64,000 nucleotides of DNA from Parasulfuritortus cantonensis (GTDB taxonomy: Bacteria > Pseudomonadota > Gammaproteobacteria > Burkholderiales > Thiobacillaceae), in contig NZ_SJZB01000013.1 of NCBI RefSeq assembly GCF_004337445.1, forward strand, positions 62,001-126,000. The letters run 5' to 3'. The notes beneath the pieces are model-generated. The model was not told the origin of the DNA. It saw only the letters and a list, made by a program, of their open reading frames with translations, and did not search any database. Numbering within the stretch: the first letter of the stretch is position 1; every line of letters begins with the position of its first letter. Shown here piece by piece: positions 37,388 through 45,044 of the stretch. The translations under genes and the position numbers were made by a program.

Positions 37388-37419
37388 GATATCGAATCCT
37401 TATGATGGGTTGAAGCCGG

Positions 37420-37866
37420 TCATGAGATCTGCACGACCGCCTGCGCGGTCAGGGTGTCCGGCAGGACGATGCCTAGGCCGGGGATGGCAGGGATGATGGG
37501 GTTGGCTGCGTAGTCGTAGGTGATGGTGACCTTGACGCAGGTGAAGGCCGCGGTGGTCGCGACGCAATCCGTGTTGACGACGGGGGTCGGCGCCCTGGCG
37601 CCCAGCCAACTGACGGCCGTCGTCGCCGTACTCAGCGCGAGCGCCTCGCGGGCAGCGATGTCGCCGACGTCCTGGAGGGCGGCACGTGCCCCTTCGTTGA
37701 CCGCCTGGGTGAACGTATGGCGGAGCGCGAACACCACGCCGTAGGCGATGGCGCCGTACATGACCATGAAGAAGAGCACGAAGACCAAGGCGAACTCAAC
37801 CGCTGCGGCCCCGCGCTGACGTGTCCGGCGTCCCTCACGCAATTTTTGTGGTCCCCTATCGTTCAT
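37420..37866 (-). CDS. tadE: TadE-like minor pseudopilin
   Basis: A 148-residue TadE-type protein. A basic N-terminal arm (RRTRQRGAAAVEFALVF) leads into one membrane helix, with the Glu at position +5 of the pseudopilin processing site (GAAAVEFAL). The external domain has one Cys pair (NTDCVAT, AFTCVKV) that may form a disulfide. TadE/F are minor pseudopilins processed by the CpaA/TadV peptidase, whose gene is directly upstream. Confidence 0.9.
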   Translation of the reverse strand: MNDRGPQKLREGRRTRQRGAAAVEFALVFVLFFMVMYGAIAYGVVFALRHTFTQAVNEGARAALQDVGDIAAREALALSTATTAVSWLGARAPTPVVNTDCVATTAAFTCVKVTITYDYAANPIIPAIPGLGIVLPDTLTAQAVVQIS

Positions 37867-37873
37867 CTTGTCC

Positions 37874-38362
37874 TCAGGTTCCCATCGGCACCCCGGTGTA
37901 GACCTTGACGAAGTTCCAGCCGATGAAGGCTACCGCCATACCCGCGCCGTATGGGATGCGGCGCCGCAGTCGGAGATCGAGTTCGGCAACCGTCAAACGA
38001 TCGGCGAGCGTGGGACGCATCATCAGGGCCAAGCCGTACACCCCTCCCAGCAGGCTGCCCCCAAGCAGCACGCCGAGCAGACACTTCACGCCACCCAGCC
38101 AACCGATCACGGCGCACAACTTGACGTCCCCCGCTCCCATCCAGCCCATCCGGTAGGCAGGCCAGAACACCACCAGCGCCAAGACGGCTGTTCCCGCGCC
38201 ATCCGATATCCGGACGCCGTACGGCATGGCCCCGGAGACCAGGCCGTACAGGCCGCCCAGCGCCGCCCCGGCCAGCAGCAGCCAGTTCGGTAACCGCCGC
38301 TGCCGCCAGTCGTATACAGCCAACCATCCGGCCCAGATAACCAGGACAGCCGCGATCAGCAT
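37874..38362 (-). CDS. cpaA: Prepilin peptidase CpaA/TadV
   Basis: A 162-residue A24-family aspartic peptidase with about five membrane helices. The two catalytic Asp regions are visible: YDWRQRRLPN near the N-terminus and the GxGD motif in MGAGDVKLCAVIGWLGG. It should cleave the leader of the Flp pilin and the TadE-type pseudopilins. The gene is between flp and tadE, seven bases before tadE, the standard place for tadV. Confidence 0.94.
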   Translation of the reverse strand: MLIAAVLVIWAGWLAVYDWRQRRLPNWLLLAGAALGGLYGLVSGAMPYGVRISDGAGTAVLALVVFWPAYRMGWMGAGDVKLCAVIGWLGGVKCLLGVLLGGSLLGGVYGLALMMRPTLADRLTVAELDLRLRRRIPYGAGMAVAFIGWNFVKVYTGVPMGT

Positions 38363-38420
38363 GTTGTTGGCAATGCCTCTACGCGTTGATGTTTCCCGGA
38401 ATGGTTGGCTTCAGTGATCG

Positions 38421-38591
38421 TCAGGAAGAGGTCAGGGCGGTGACGATAGAGGTAAATTTGGTGACCAGCGCTTCGCCGATATCGGTCACCACACCGATGA
38501 TGACGACCGCGATCAGCGCCGCCATGAGGCCGTACTCGATGGCGGTTGCGCCTTCTTCGTCACGGGCGAATTGTTTGATTGCATTCCACAT
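38421..38591 (-). CDS. flp: Flp-type pilin
   Basis: The 56-residue major pilin precursor of the Tad system. The processing site is G-ATAIEYGLM (glutamate at +5 and tyrosine at +6 of the mature protein), followed by a hydrophobic helix (AALIAVVIIGVVTDIGEALV). The start is ATG 38591, nine bases after GGAGG; a longer in-frame start at 38696 has no family support. As first gene of the cluster it is probably the most highly expressed. Confidence 0.95.
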   Translation of the reverse strand: MWNAIKQFARDEEGATAIEYGLMAALIAVVIIGVVTDIGEALVTKFTSIVTALTSS

Positions 38592-38927
38592 GTTCGTAAA
38601 CCTCCACATAGCCAGAAAAGATGTACCCCATCCTCGCCCGACCACTGGCCTGGAGAGCCTGCCCGGCGGGACCGATCGATCGACGCATGGTATCACTTAT
38701 AGCGTCTTTACGAAGTTTATCCGGTTTCTATTGGTCCACAATCCGGCGGATTGGGGAATAGGTGTATTTACTGATAAATGGAGATTTTAGTCCGATGAAC
38801 GGTCGGTCGTCCGGACACGGAACCTTGTCGTGGTGGGTCGTTCCGGCTTCTGCTGCGTGCCGCCCAAGGGTCAAGGAGAGCGCGTCGACGCCCGGAAAAC
38901 GTGCCGCGGCAAGGGGTCGGGCATGAT
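38592..38927. other. Intergenic region upstream of flp
   Basis: These 336 bases separate the flp start from the response regulator gene end. The middle (38690-38790) is clearly more AT-rich than its surroundings and should hold the tad operon promoter on the minus strand; a TATAAG element is present (38697-38702, minus strand) but without a good -35 partner. I see no gene, no tRNA and no convincing terminator for the upstream genes here. Confidence 0.4.
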
Positions 38928-39332
38928 TCAGGCGGTCTGAGAGCGCATGATCAAATCATTCAATTCTAATGGACTGAATGGCTTGAGCATGTAGTGATCG
39001 GCGCCTGCGCGCAGGCCTTCTTCGATGTCCCGTTGCTGCCCTTTCGCGCTCAGCAGGACGATGAACGGGCGTGGCGTGGTCGTTTCAGCGCGCAAAGACC
39101 GGCAAACCTGATAGCCATCCAGGCCGCCGGGCATCATGACGTCGAGAATGATGACATCGGGTCGCCGTTCCTGTGCCATGCGCAGCGCCTCCGCTCCGTT
39201 CGTCGCCAAGAGCAATTCGGCACCCAGTGGGGCCAAGGCAAGCCGCAACAGCAGCCGGATGTCCTCCTGGTCGTCGACCAGCAGAATCCGTTTGGCGGCC
39301 ATGTCGGGCGGAGGAACGGGCTCGGTTGTCAT
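38928..39332 (-). CDS. Single-domain response regulator
   Basis: A 134-residue CheY-like receiver with no output domain. The acidic pair is in ILLVDDQEDIRLLL, the phospho-acceptor Asp in DVIILDVMMPGGLDGYQ and the conserved Lys in YMLKPFSPLEL. It lies six bases after the histidine kinase gene on the same strand and is most likely phosphorylated by it. Because it lies directly upstream of the tad operon it might affect pilus assembly, but that is only inference from position. Confidence 0.92.
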   Translation of the reverse strand: MTTEPVPPPDMAAKRILLVDDQEDIRLLLRLALAPLGAELLLATNGAEALRMAQERRPDVIILDVMMPGGLDGYQVCRSLRAETTTPRPFIVLLSAKGQQRDIEEGLRAGADHYMLKPFSPLELNDLIMRSQTA

Positions 39333-39338
39333 GACAGG

Positions 39339-41909
39339 TTAGCCTTTGCTGATGGTCGGATCGACGACGGGCAGCCACAGGGTGACCTCGGTGCCGTGGC
39401 CGAATTCGCTGGTGACGGTGACCTGGCCATTGAAGATGGCCATGATCTCTTTGACCAGGCACATGCCCAGGCCGGTGCCCGGTATCGCCCCGGAGGTGTC
39501 GGCGCGATAGAAACGGTCGAACATATGCGCCATCTGCTCGTCCGTCATGCCGATGCCCTGGTCCTGGATGCTGATACCCACGAAGGCACGGCCATTTTCG
39601 ACCTTGTGTGCAGAGCTGACCAGGATCGTCCCGCCGCTCGGGGAGTATTTCAGCGCATTGCCGAGCACGTTCACCATGGCCTGCTGGAACTTGTCGGTGT
39701 CGATATGGACGCTGGCGAGATCCGGCTCGAGCTCGACTTCCAGCGAATGGGTCTCGTGCGGCACGTAAAACGTCCCGAGGGTATTCATGACCGCCGGCGC
39801 CAAGGCCTGGTCCTTGAACTTGAAGGTCTTGCTACCCCGCGCCTCGATGCGGGCGAGATCGAGCAGTTCATTGACCAGGTTGGTGAGGTTCTTGGTCTGG
39901 CGATGGATGCGCTGGATCAGATCGCGTTGCGTCGCGGCGTCGAATTCGCGCGCCAGCAGCAGTTCGGCGAAGCCGTAAATGCTCGCCATCGGGGTCCGCA
40001 ACTCGTGCGCCGCCGTAGACAGGAACTCGCTCTTCATGCGGTCGATTTCCATTTGGGCGGTGACGTCGCGGAAAAAGATGACCCCGGCCTGGAGCTGTCC
40101 ATTTTCGTCGCGGATATGGCGGATCAGCCACTTCAGGATGGACTTGGCGGGGTTGGCGAGATGGACGAGGTATTCGACGTCATCGGCGGTATCCACGAAA
40201 TGCGGCAGGGGCTTGGCGGGATCGGACAAGGCCTGGAGGAAGCCCTCCAACTCGTCCAGCGGTTTGCCGACGATGCGTACATCCGCGAGGCCGGTCATGG
40301 CGAGGAAGGCCGGGTTGACATAGACGACCTGCCGGTCGCGGTCGATGAACACGTAGCCATCCGGGCTGAGGTCGAGAATGGTGTTGCGCTCCTTGTTGCT
40401 CCGGGTGAGGGCGTCCTGTGCCTTCTTGAGCGGGTCGATGTCGGTCAGCAGGCCGGCGATGCCGCTGCTCGCGCGGTCCGCGCCGAGGGAACGCGCATGC
40501 AGGCTGAACCAGCGGGTGCCGCCGTCCTGGGTGGTGAGCCGGAGTTCGCCGGCCACGGTACCGTGTTCGCCGCGGTTGGCCGCTTCGATCAGCCAGGTGG
40601 CCTGGCTGCGGTCCTCGGCGGCGACGAAATCCGTCAGCGGCCGTGCCAGGCTGCTGTCGATCGGGTTGCCGGTTAGGTCGGACCAAGCCGGGTTCAGGAA
40701 GGTCAGCCGGCCCTCGCCGTCGCAGCGGAAGATCACCTGGGTGACGGCGTTCACGACCGAGCGATAGGCTTCCTCGCTGCGCAGGAGTGCCGATTCGATC
40801 TCCTTGCGGGCCGTGATGTCGGTCAGGGCCCCCACCATGCGGTAAGGTTTGCCACGCTCATCCCTGAGCACGACGCCGCGTTCCAGGGCCCAGATATAGT
40901 CGTCGCCCTTGCGGCGCAGCCGGTGTTCGCTCTCGAAGAAGTCGCTGCCGCCGGTCATGTGGGCATTCAGTTGTGCCATCACCCGCGGCAGGTCGTCGGG
41001 ATGCACGCGTTTGAGCCACTCTTCGGAGTGCGCCAGCACTTCGCGCTCGCCGTACCCCAGCAGGCTCTTCCAGCGCGGCGAATAGTAGGTGTGTCCGCTG
41101 TCGATGCGCCAGTCCCATATCCCCGCGTTGCTGCCATGCAGGGCGAATTTGAGGCGCTCCTCGCTCTCGGCCAGGTTGGAACGTTCCTGGCCGATGCGGT
41201 TCGCCATGTTGTCGAAGGCGCCCGCCAACCGGGCGATCGGGTCGTGGCCGACCATGTCGGCGCGTGCGGAACCGTCTCCCTGGGCGAACCGGGAGATGGC
41301 CTTGGTGACCTGACCCAGGCGTCGATTGACGCCGCGCATCATGACCAGGAACAACAACGTGCTGGCGATCAGGGCGAGCAGTGCGAACGACACCAGGGCG
41401 CTGAGGTAGTGGTAGGCGAGCCGTGCCCGTTCGGTCGAAAGGTTGCGCTGGATGACCAGGATGCCGCCGGGCTGCCGGGTATTGACGGCGCGCAGGGCCT
41501 GGAGACCGAGCAAGCCCTCGCCATCGGCCGCAATCAGGGTGCCGCCTTGTCCGTCGAGCTGTTTCAGGGCCGCCAATGCAGTCTCGTCGAAAAGGTCGGC
41601 GGCGGCCTTCGCCTGCGCATTCGCCTGGTCCGCCGCGGCCACCCGGCCGATCCGGTCGACGATGAAGTAATGCGAGCTCTTGTCCTCCATGGGCAGGAAC
41701 AACTGCCGGAACCGCGCCGCCTCGTCCATTCCGTTCGGGCGTCCCCACAGGGCGTTGTCGAGTTGGTGCAATTCGCGTTCCAGCGCGACGCTCGCCTGGG
41801 TACCGAGCAGGTTGCGCGCGCTTCGGTACTGCCAATGGAGGATGTAACCGGCGCAGGCGACGGCGATCACCCAGAACAGGATGGGAAACCAGGCGGAACG
41901 GTTGATCAT
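39339..41909 (-). CDS. Membrane sensor histidine kinase with HAMP and multiple PAS domains
   Basis: An 856-residue kinase. An N-terminal helix (ILFWVIAVACAGYIL) and a second helix near residues 165-190 (LVSFALLALIASTLLFLVMM) bracket a periplasmic sensor. A HAMP-like region follows, then three PAS domains between about residues 255 and 615. The dimerisation/phosphoacceptor segment (STAAHELRTPMASIYGFAEL, His near 635) precedes the HATPase_c domain (NALKYSPSGGTILV and GTGLGMCLVKEIM). The start ATG 41909 opens directly into the first helix; the frame continues 30 codons upstream without family features. It is followed by its probable receiver partner. Confidence 0.92.
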   Translation of the reverse strand: MINRSAWFPILFWVIAVACAGYILHWQYRSARNLLGTQASVALERELHQLDNALWGRPNGMDEAARFRQLFLPMEDKSSHYFIVDRIGRVAAADQANAQAKAAADLFDETALAALKQLDGQGGTLIAADGEGLLGLQALRAVNTRQPGGILVIQRNLSTERARLAYHYLSALVSFALLALIASTLLFLVMMRGVNRRLGQVTKAISRFAQGDGSARADMVGHDPIARLAGAFDNMANRIGQERSNLAESEERLKFALHGSNAGIWDWRIDSGHTYYSPRWKSLLGYGEREVLAHSEEWLKRVHPDDLPRVMAQLNAHMTGGSDFFESEHRLRRKGDDYIWALERGVVLRDERGKPYRMVGALTDITARKEIESALLRSEEAYRSVVNAVTQVIFRCDGEGRLTFLNPAWSDLTGNPIDSSLARPLTDFVAAEDRSQATWLIEAANRGEHGTVAGELRLTTQDGGTRWFSLHARSLGADRASSGIAGLLTDIDPLKKAQDALTRSNKERNTILDLSPDGYVFIDRDRQVVYVNPAFLAMTGLADVRIVGKPLDELEGFLQALSDPAKPLPHFVDTADDVEYLVHLANPAKSILKWLIRHIRDENGQLQAGVIFFRDVTAQMEIDRMKSEFLSTAAHELRTPMASIYGFAELLLAREFDAATQRDLIQRIHRQTKNLTNLVNELLDLARIEARGSKTFKFKDQALAPAVMNTLGTFYVPHETHSLEVELEPDLASVHIDTDKFQQAMVNVLGNALKYSPSGGTILVSSAHKVENGRAFVGISIQDQGIGMTDEQMAHMFDRFYRADTSGAIPGTGLGMCLVKEIMAIFNGQVTVTSEFGHGTEVTLWLPVVDPTISKG

Positions 41910-42041
41910 GCGAGCGCTTGCCTCAAAGTCGAGATATGACGAGCGTTCCCTGGGCGCCGTTGCCGGCCGGTGCCGCGGTGACGGTCGGGTCACCCGCATG
42001 GCCGCGCGGCAAGCGGGAGAAATGGGCCTGTCCGGCCGTGG

Positions 42042-44192
42042 TCACGGCTGGCGTGCGCCGTTGCTGGCGTCGGCAAGCGCGTTGCGCGCGTCGGCCACGG
42101 CGGTGAGCCGGGCCTGCAGCCAGGACTCGAACTCGCCTCTCGGGATGGGCTTCGAATACAGCCTTCCCTGGGCCTGGGCACATCCCTCCTCCTCGAGGAA
42201 TATTTCCTGTTCCTTGGTTTCGATGCCTTCGGCGATGAGATCGAAGCCCAGGCTATGCCCCATGGCGATGATGGCGCGCGTGATGGCGGCATTGTTCTTG
42301 TCCGCCGGCAGGCCGAGCACGAACCGCTGGTGGATCTTGATGCCGCGGACGCGCAGATTCTTGAGGTAGGCGAGCGAGGCGTGGCCGATGCTGAAATCGT
42401 CGATGACGATACCGACACCCAGGTTGCGCAGGCGGTCCAGTTCCGCCAGAACGTGTGCCGTGTTGCGCAACAGGGTGTGTTCGTTGACCTCGATGACCAG
42501 GCGTCCGGGCTCCACGCCGGTTTCTTCCAGCGCACGGTTGACGCTGGCGTAGAAGTCGTTGCGCTCGATCTGCAGGCCGGCGACTTTGACCGACACGCTC
42601 CCCGAGAACAGCCCCTCCCGCGTCCAGGCCTGGATCTGGCCGCAAGCGGCGCGCAATGCCCACTCGCCGACCGAGACGATGAGCCCGGTTTCCTCGGCCA
42701 CGGTGGCGAATTCGACGGCGTCGATGGTGCCCAGTTCCGGATGGTGCCAGCGCACCAGCGCCTCGACTCCGAGTACCCGGCCGCTCTGGATGTCCAACTG
42801 CGGCAGATAGCAGAGTTCCAGCTGATGCAGCTCCTGCGCCTGGCGCAGACCCTGCTCGAGCGCCATGCGCTGGTCGGCGGCCCGGGCCATTTCCTCGTCG
42901 TGGTAGCGATAGGTGTTCTTGCCGGCCTGCTTGCTGGCGTACATCGCCGTGTCGGCGGCCTTGAGCAGGGAGGTGGCGTCGTGGCCGTCCTGCGGATAGA
43001 TGGCGATCCCGACGCTGGCCGTGACGTGCGCCTTGCTGCCCTGCAGGTCGACCGGCTTGTCGACGGCGGCGATGAGCTTTTCCGCCAGATGGCCGATGTG
43101 GACGGCGCTGGGCGGGTTTTCGATGATCATCGCGAACTCGTCGCCACCCATGCGGGCAACGACGTCTTCGCTGCGCAGGGTCATGCGCAGGCGGGCGGCG
43201 ATCTTTTGCAGCAGCAGGTCGCCGGCGGGGTGACCGAGGCTGTCGTTCACGGTCTTGAACCCGTCCAGGTCGACCCCGAACACGGCCAACTTGTTGGAAC
43301 GCCGCGCGGCCCGCTCGAGGGCCATGTTGAGCTGGATGCTCAGCAGGGTGCGGTTCGGCAGGTCGGTCAGGGCGTCGTAGTGCGCCATGTGCTTGAGTTC
43401 GTCCTCGGATTTCTTCAGCCGGCTGACGTCGGAGAACAGCCCGATATAGCTCTGCGCCGTGCCGTCCGCGCCATAGACGGCGCTCAGCGATAGCCACTGC
43501 GGATAGGATTCACCGCTTTTCCGGGTGTTGACGATCTCGCCCTGCCAATGCCCCGTGGCCAGGAGCTCGGCCCAGATGTGGCCGTAACGGAAGAACTGGG
43601 GCGTCCGGCCGATCACTTCGTCCTTGGTGAAACCGGTGATGGTGGTGAAGGCGGGATTCACCAGTTCGACGCGGCCATTGCCGTTCAGGATCACGATGCC
43701 CTCGGCGGCATGGGCGAATACCGCGGCCGCCTGACGCAGGTAGGTGCCTTGGTCAAGTTGTTCGGCCAGGCTTTTCAGCAGCAGATAGGAACCGTCCGGT
43801 TGCTGATACTGGTCGAGTATCACTTGGTAGATGACCTGGCAGGGGATATGCCGGTTGCCGTTGGTCAAGGTGAGATTGGTCGTGGCGACCGCGGCATTGC
43901 GGTCACCGAGCGCCGGCAATTGTTCGCGCCCGATGAAGGCGAACAACGAGCGTTTCAACAGCGCGTCCCGGGATTGGTCGAGCAGTTCGCAGGCGACGTC
44001 GTCGATTTCGACGATGCGGTGCTCGCGATCCAATCGGATCAACCCGGACTGATTGTTGGTCAGGACGAACCGGATGACCTTGCCGTCCTCGCTCACGCGT
44101 TTCGCCGCGCGCTGGGCTTTGGCGATGAAAGACAAGGCGAGGATGACAGCCAGTACAAGTGCAATAGCTAGAATTATTTGGACGATAGGCAT
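42042..44192 (-). CDS. PAS-GGDEF-EAL cyclic-di-GMP protein
   Basis: A 716-residue protein with one N-terminal membrane helix (VQIILAIALVLAVILALSFI) and two PAS-type domains (about 45-150 and 160-275). The GGDEF domain has an intact motif (ARMGGDEFAM near 348), and the EAL domain is intact at its signature (GVEALVRWHHPELG near 474). It can in principle make and break cyclic-di-GMP; which activity dominates cannot be told. It lies 132 bases upstream of the histidine kinase on the same strand and near adhesin and pilus genes, where cyclic-di-GMP control would fit. It lacks the periplasmic module of LapD. Confidence 0.93.
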   Translation of the reverse strand: MPIVQIILAIALVLAVILALSFIAKAQRAAKRVSEDGKVIRFVLTNNQSGLIRLDREHRIVEIDDVACELLDQSRDALLKRSLFAFIGREQLPALGDRNAAVATTNLTLTNGNRHIPCQVIYQVILDQYQQPDGSYLLLKSLAEQLDQGTYLRQAAAVFAHAAEGIVILNGNGRVELVNPAFTTITGFTKDEVIGRTPQFFRYGHIWAELLATGHWQGEIVNTRKSGESYPQWLSLSAVYGADGTAQSYIGLFSDVSRLKKSEDELKHMAHYDALTDLPNRTLLSIQLNMALERAARRSNKLAVFGVDLDGFKTVNDSLGHPAGDLLLQKIAARLRMTLRSEDVVARMGGDEFAMIIENPPSAVHIGHLAEKLIAAVDKPVDLQGSKAHVTASVGIAIYPQDGHDATSLLKAADTAMYASKQAGKNTYRYHDEEMARAADQRMALEQGLRQAQELHQLELCYLPQLDIQSGRVLGVEALVRWHHPELGTIDAVEFATVAEETGLIVSVGEWALRAACGQIQAWTREGLFSGSVSVKVAGLQIERNDFYASVNRALEETGVEPGRLVIEVNEHTLLRNTAHVLAELDRLRNLGVGIVIDDFSIGHASLAYLKNLRVRGIKIHQRFVLGLPADKNNAAITRAIIAMGHSLGFDLIAEGIETKEQEIFLEEEGCAQAQGRLYSKPIPRGEFESWLQARLTAVADARNALADASNGARQP

Positions 44193-44350
44193 GTCGTTTA
44201 CCCGGGGCCAGTGAGCTTTTGCACCTTAATACTCGTTAGTCGGACTGGCGCTGTCTCCTTGCCGGATGGTTGGTCGATTTCCCGATACCAATGGCTGTCA
44301 TTATATGTCGTTTTCCGGCCTGCCATTGGCGGGCCGGGGCGACCGTCGTT

Positions 44351-44626
44351 CTAGTGGCTCCTGACTTCCTTGGCCAGGTGCATGTCCTCGATGATCATGT
44401 TGACCGTGCATCGGTTGTCATAGGTGCCGATGAATACGCTGTCACCCCGGTCGATGTAGCGCGATTCGAGGCGCCCGCCGACTGGACAAGAATGGACTTT
44501 CCCCTTTACGAAAAAAACCGATCGAGGCATGTCCGTCAGCAATATCTTTTCGAATATCGAACTGGCCTCGGTTTCGATTTTGCGCCTGACTTGATTCGGT
44601 TTCCCTGCCCGGATATTGGTTGCCAT
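44351..44626 (-). CDS. Small hypothetical protein
   Basis: A 91-residue soluble protein, basic at the N-terminus (RAGKPNQVRRKIETEASS), with a probable beta-rich second half (RSVFFVKGKVHSCPVGG, SVFIGTYDNRCTVNM). It has no signal peptide or membrane segment. I recognise no domain. It is 24 bases downstream of the small membrane protein gene on the same strand. The codon use and intact frame support a real gene, but the ribosome binding site is weakly placed. Confidence 0.6.
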   Translation of the reverse strand: MATNIRAGKPNQVRRKIETEASSIFEKILLTDMPRSVFFVKGKVHSCPVGGRLESRYIDRGDSVFIGTYDNRCTVNMIIEDMHLAKEVRSH

Positions 44627-44650
44627 GGCGATCTGTCCCGCTCCCTTGCG

Positions 44651-44929
44651 TCAAATCTGTTGGTTTCGTCGGTGCATCTTTATGTCCTGAACCATCCCGA
44701 AGACGATCCAGGCAATTCCCATGACGGAAATCACCTGGGCGGCTCCGAGTAGGACGCCAGCCTGGAGCACGAGGCCGGCGATCTGGGTGGCGACAGCCGA
44801 AAGGAAAAGTCGCAACGACCACTTCGGGAGGAAGTGGTCGGTATCGCAGACCATCAGGAGGATGGTTTGAATGAGGGTGTAGATACCGAGAACGAGCCAG
44901 CTGACGTCGAGATTGTGGAGACCTTCCAT
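44651..44929 (-). CDS. Small hypothetical membrane protein
   Basis: A 92-residue protein with three predicted membrane helices (WLVLGIYTLIQTILLMVC, SLRLFLSAVATQIAGLVL and VISVMGIAWIVFGMV) and a basic C-terminal tail. AGGA lies nine bases before ATG 44929. No family is recognised. It is downstream of the giant adhesin gene on the same strand, 115 bases from its stop, and forms a possible operon with the following 91-residue gene. Function unknown. Confidence 0.68.
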   Translation of the reverse strand: MEGLHNLDVSWLVLGIYTLIQTILLMVCDTDHFLPKWSLRLFLSAVATQIAGLVLQAGVLLGAAQVISVMGIAWIVFGMVQDIKMHRRNQQI

Positions 44930-45044
44930 CGAGTTGTTCCTGCGGGATTCGCCCCGGTCATTGCCGCGCGCGGGACTGGCGCGACGCGACCGGGGTGGAT
45001 TCCATGGGTTGAGTAGCGGTGTTTATCCTTGTGTGGCTTGCCGA

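Noticed and set aside
42042-44192. GGDEF-EAL protein as LapD
   Set aside because: LapD has two membrane helices bracketing a periplasmic LapG-binding domain and degenerate enzyme motifs. This protein has one helix, cytoplasmic PAS domains and intact GGDEF and EAL motifs.
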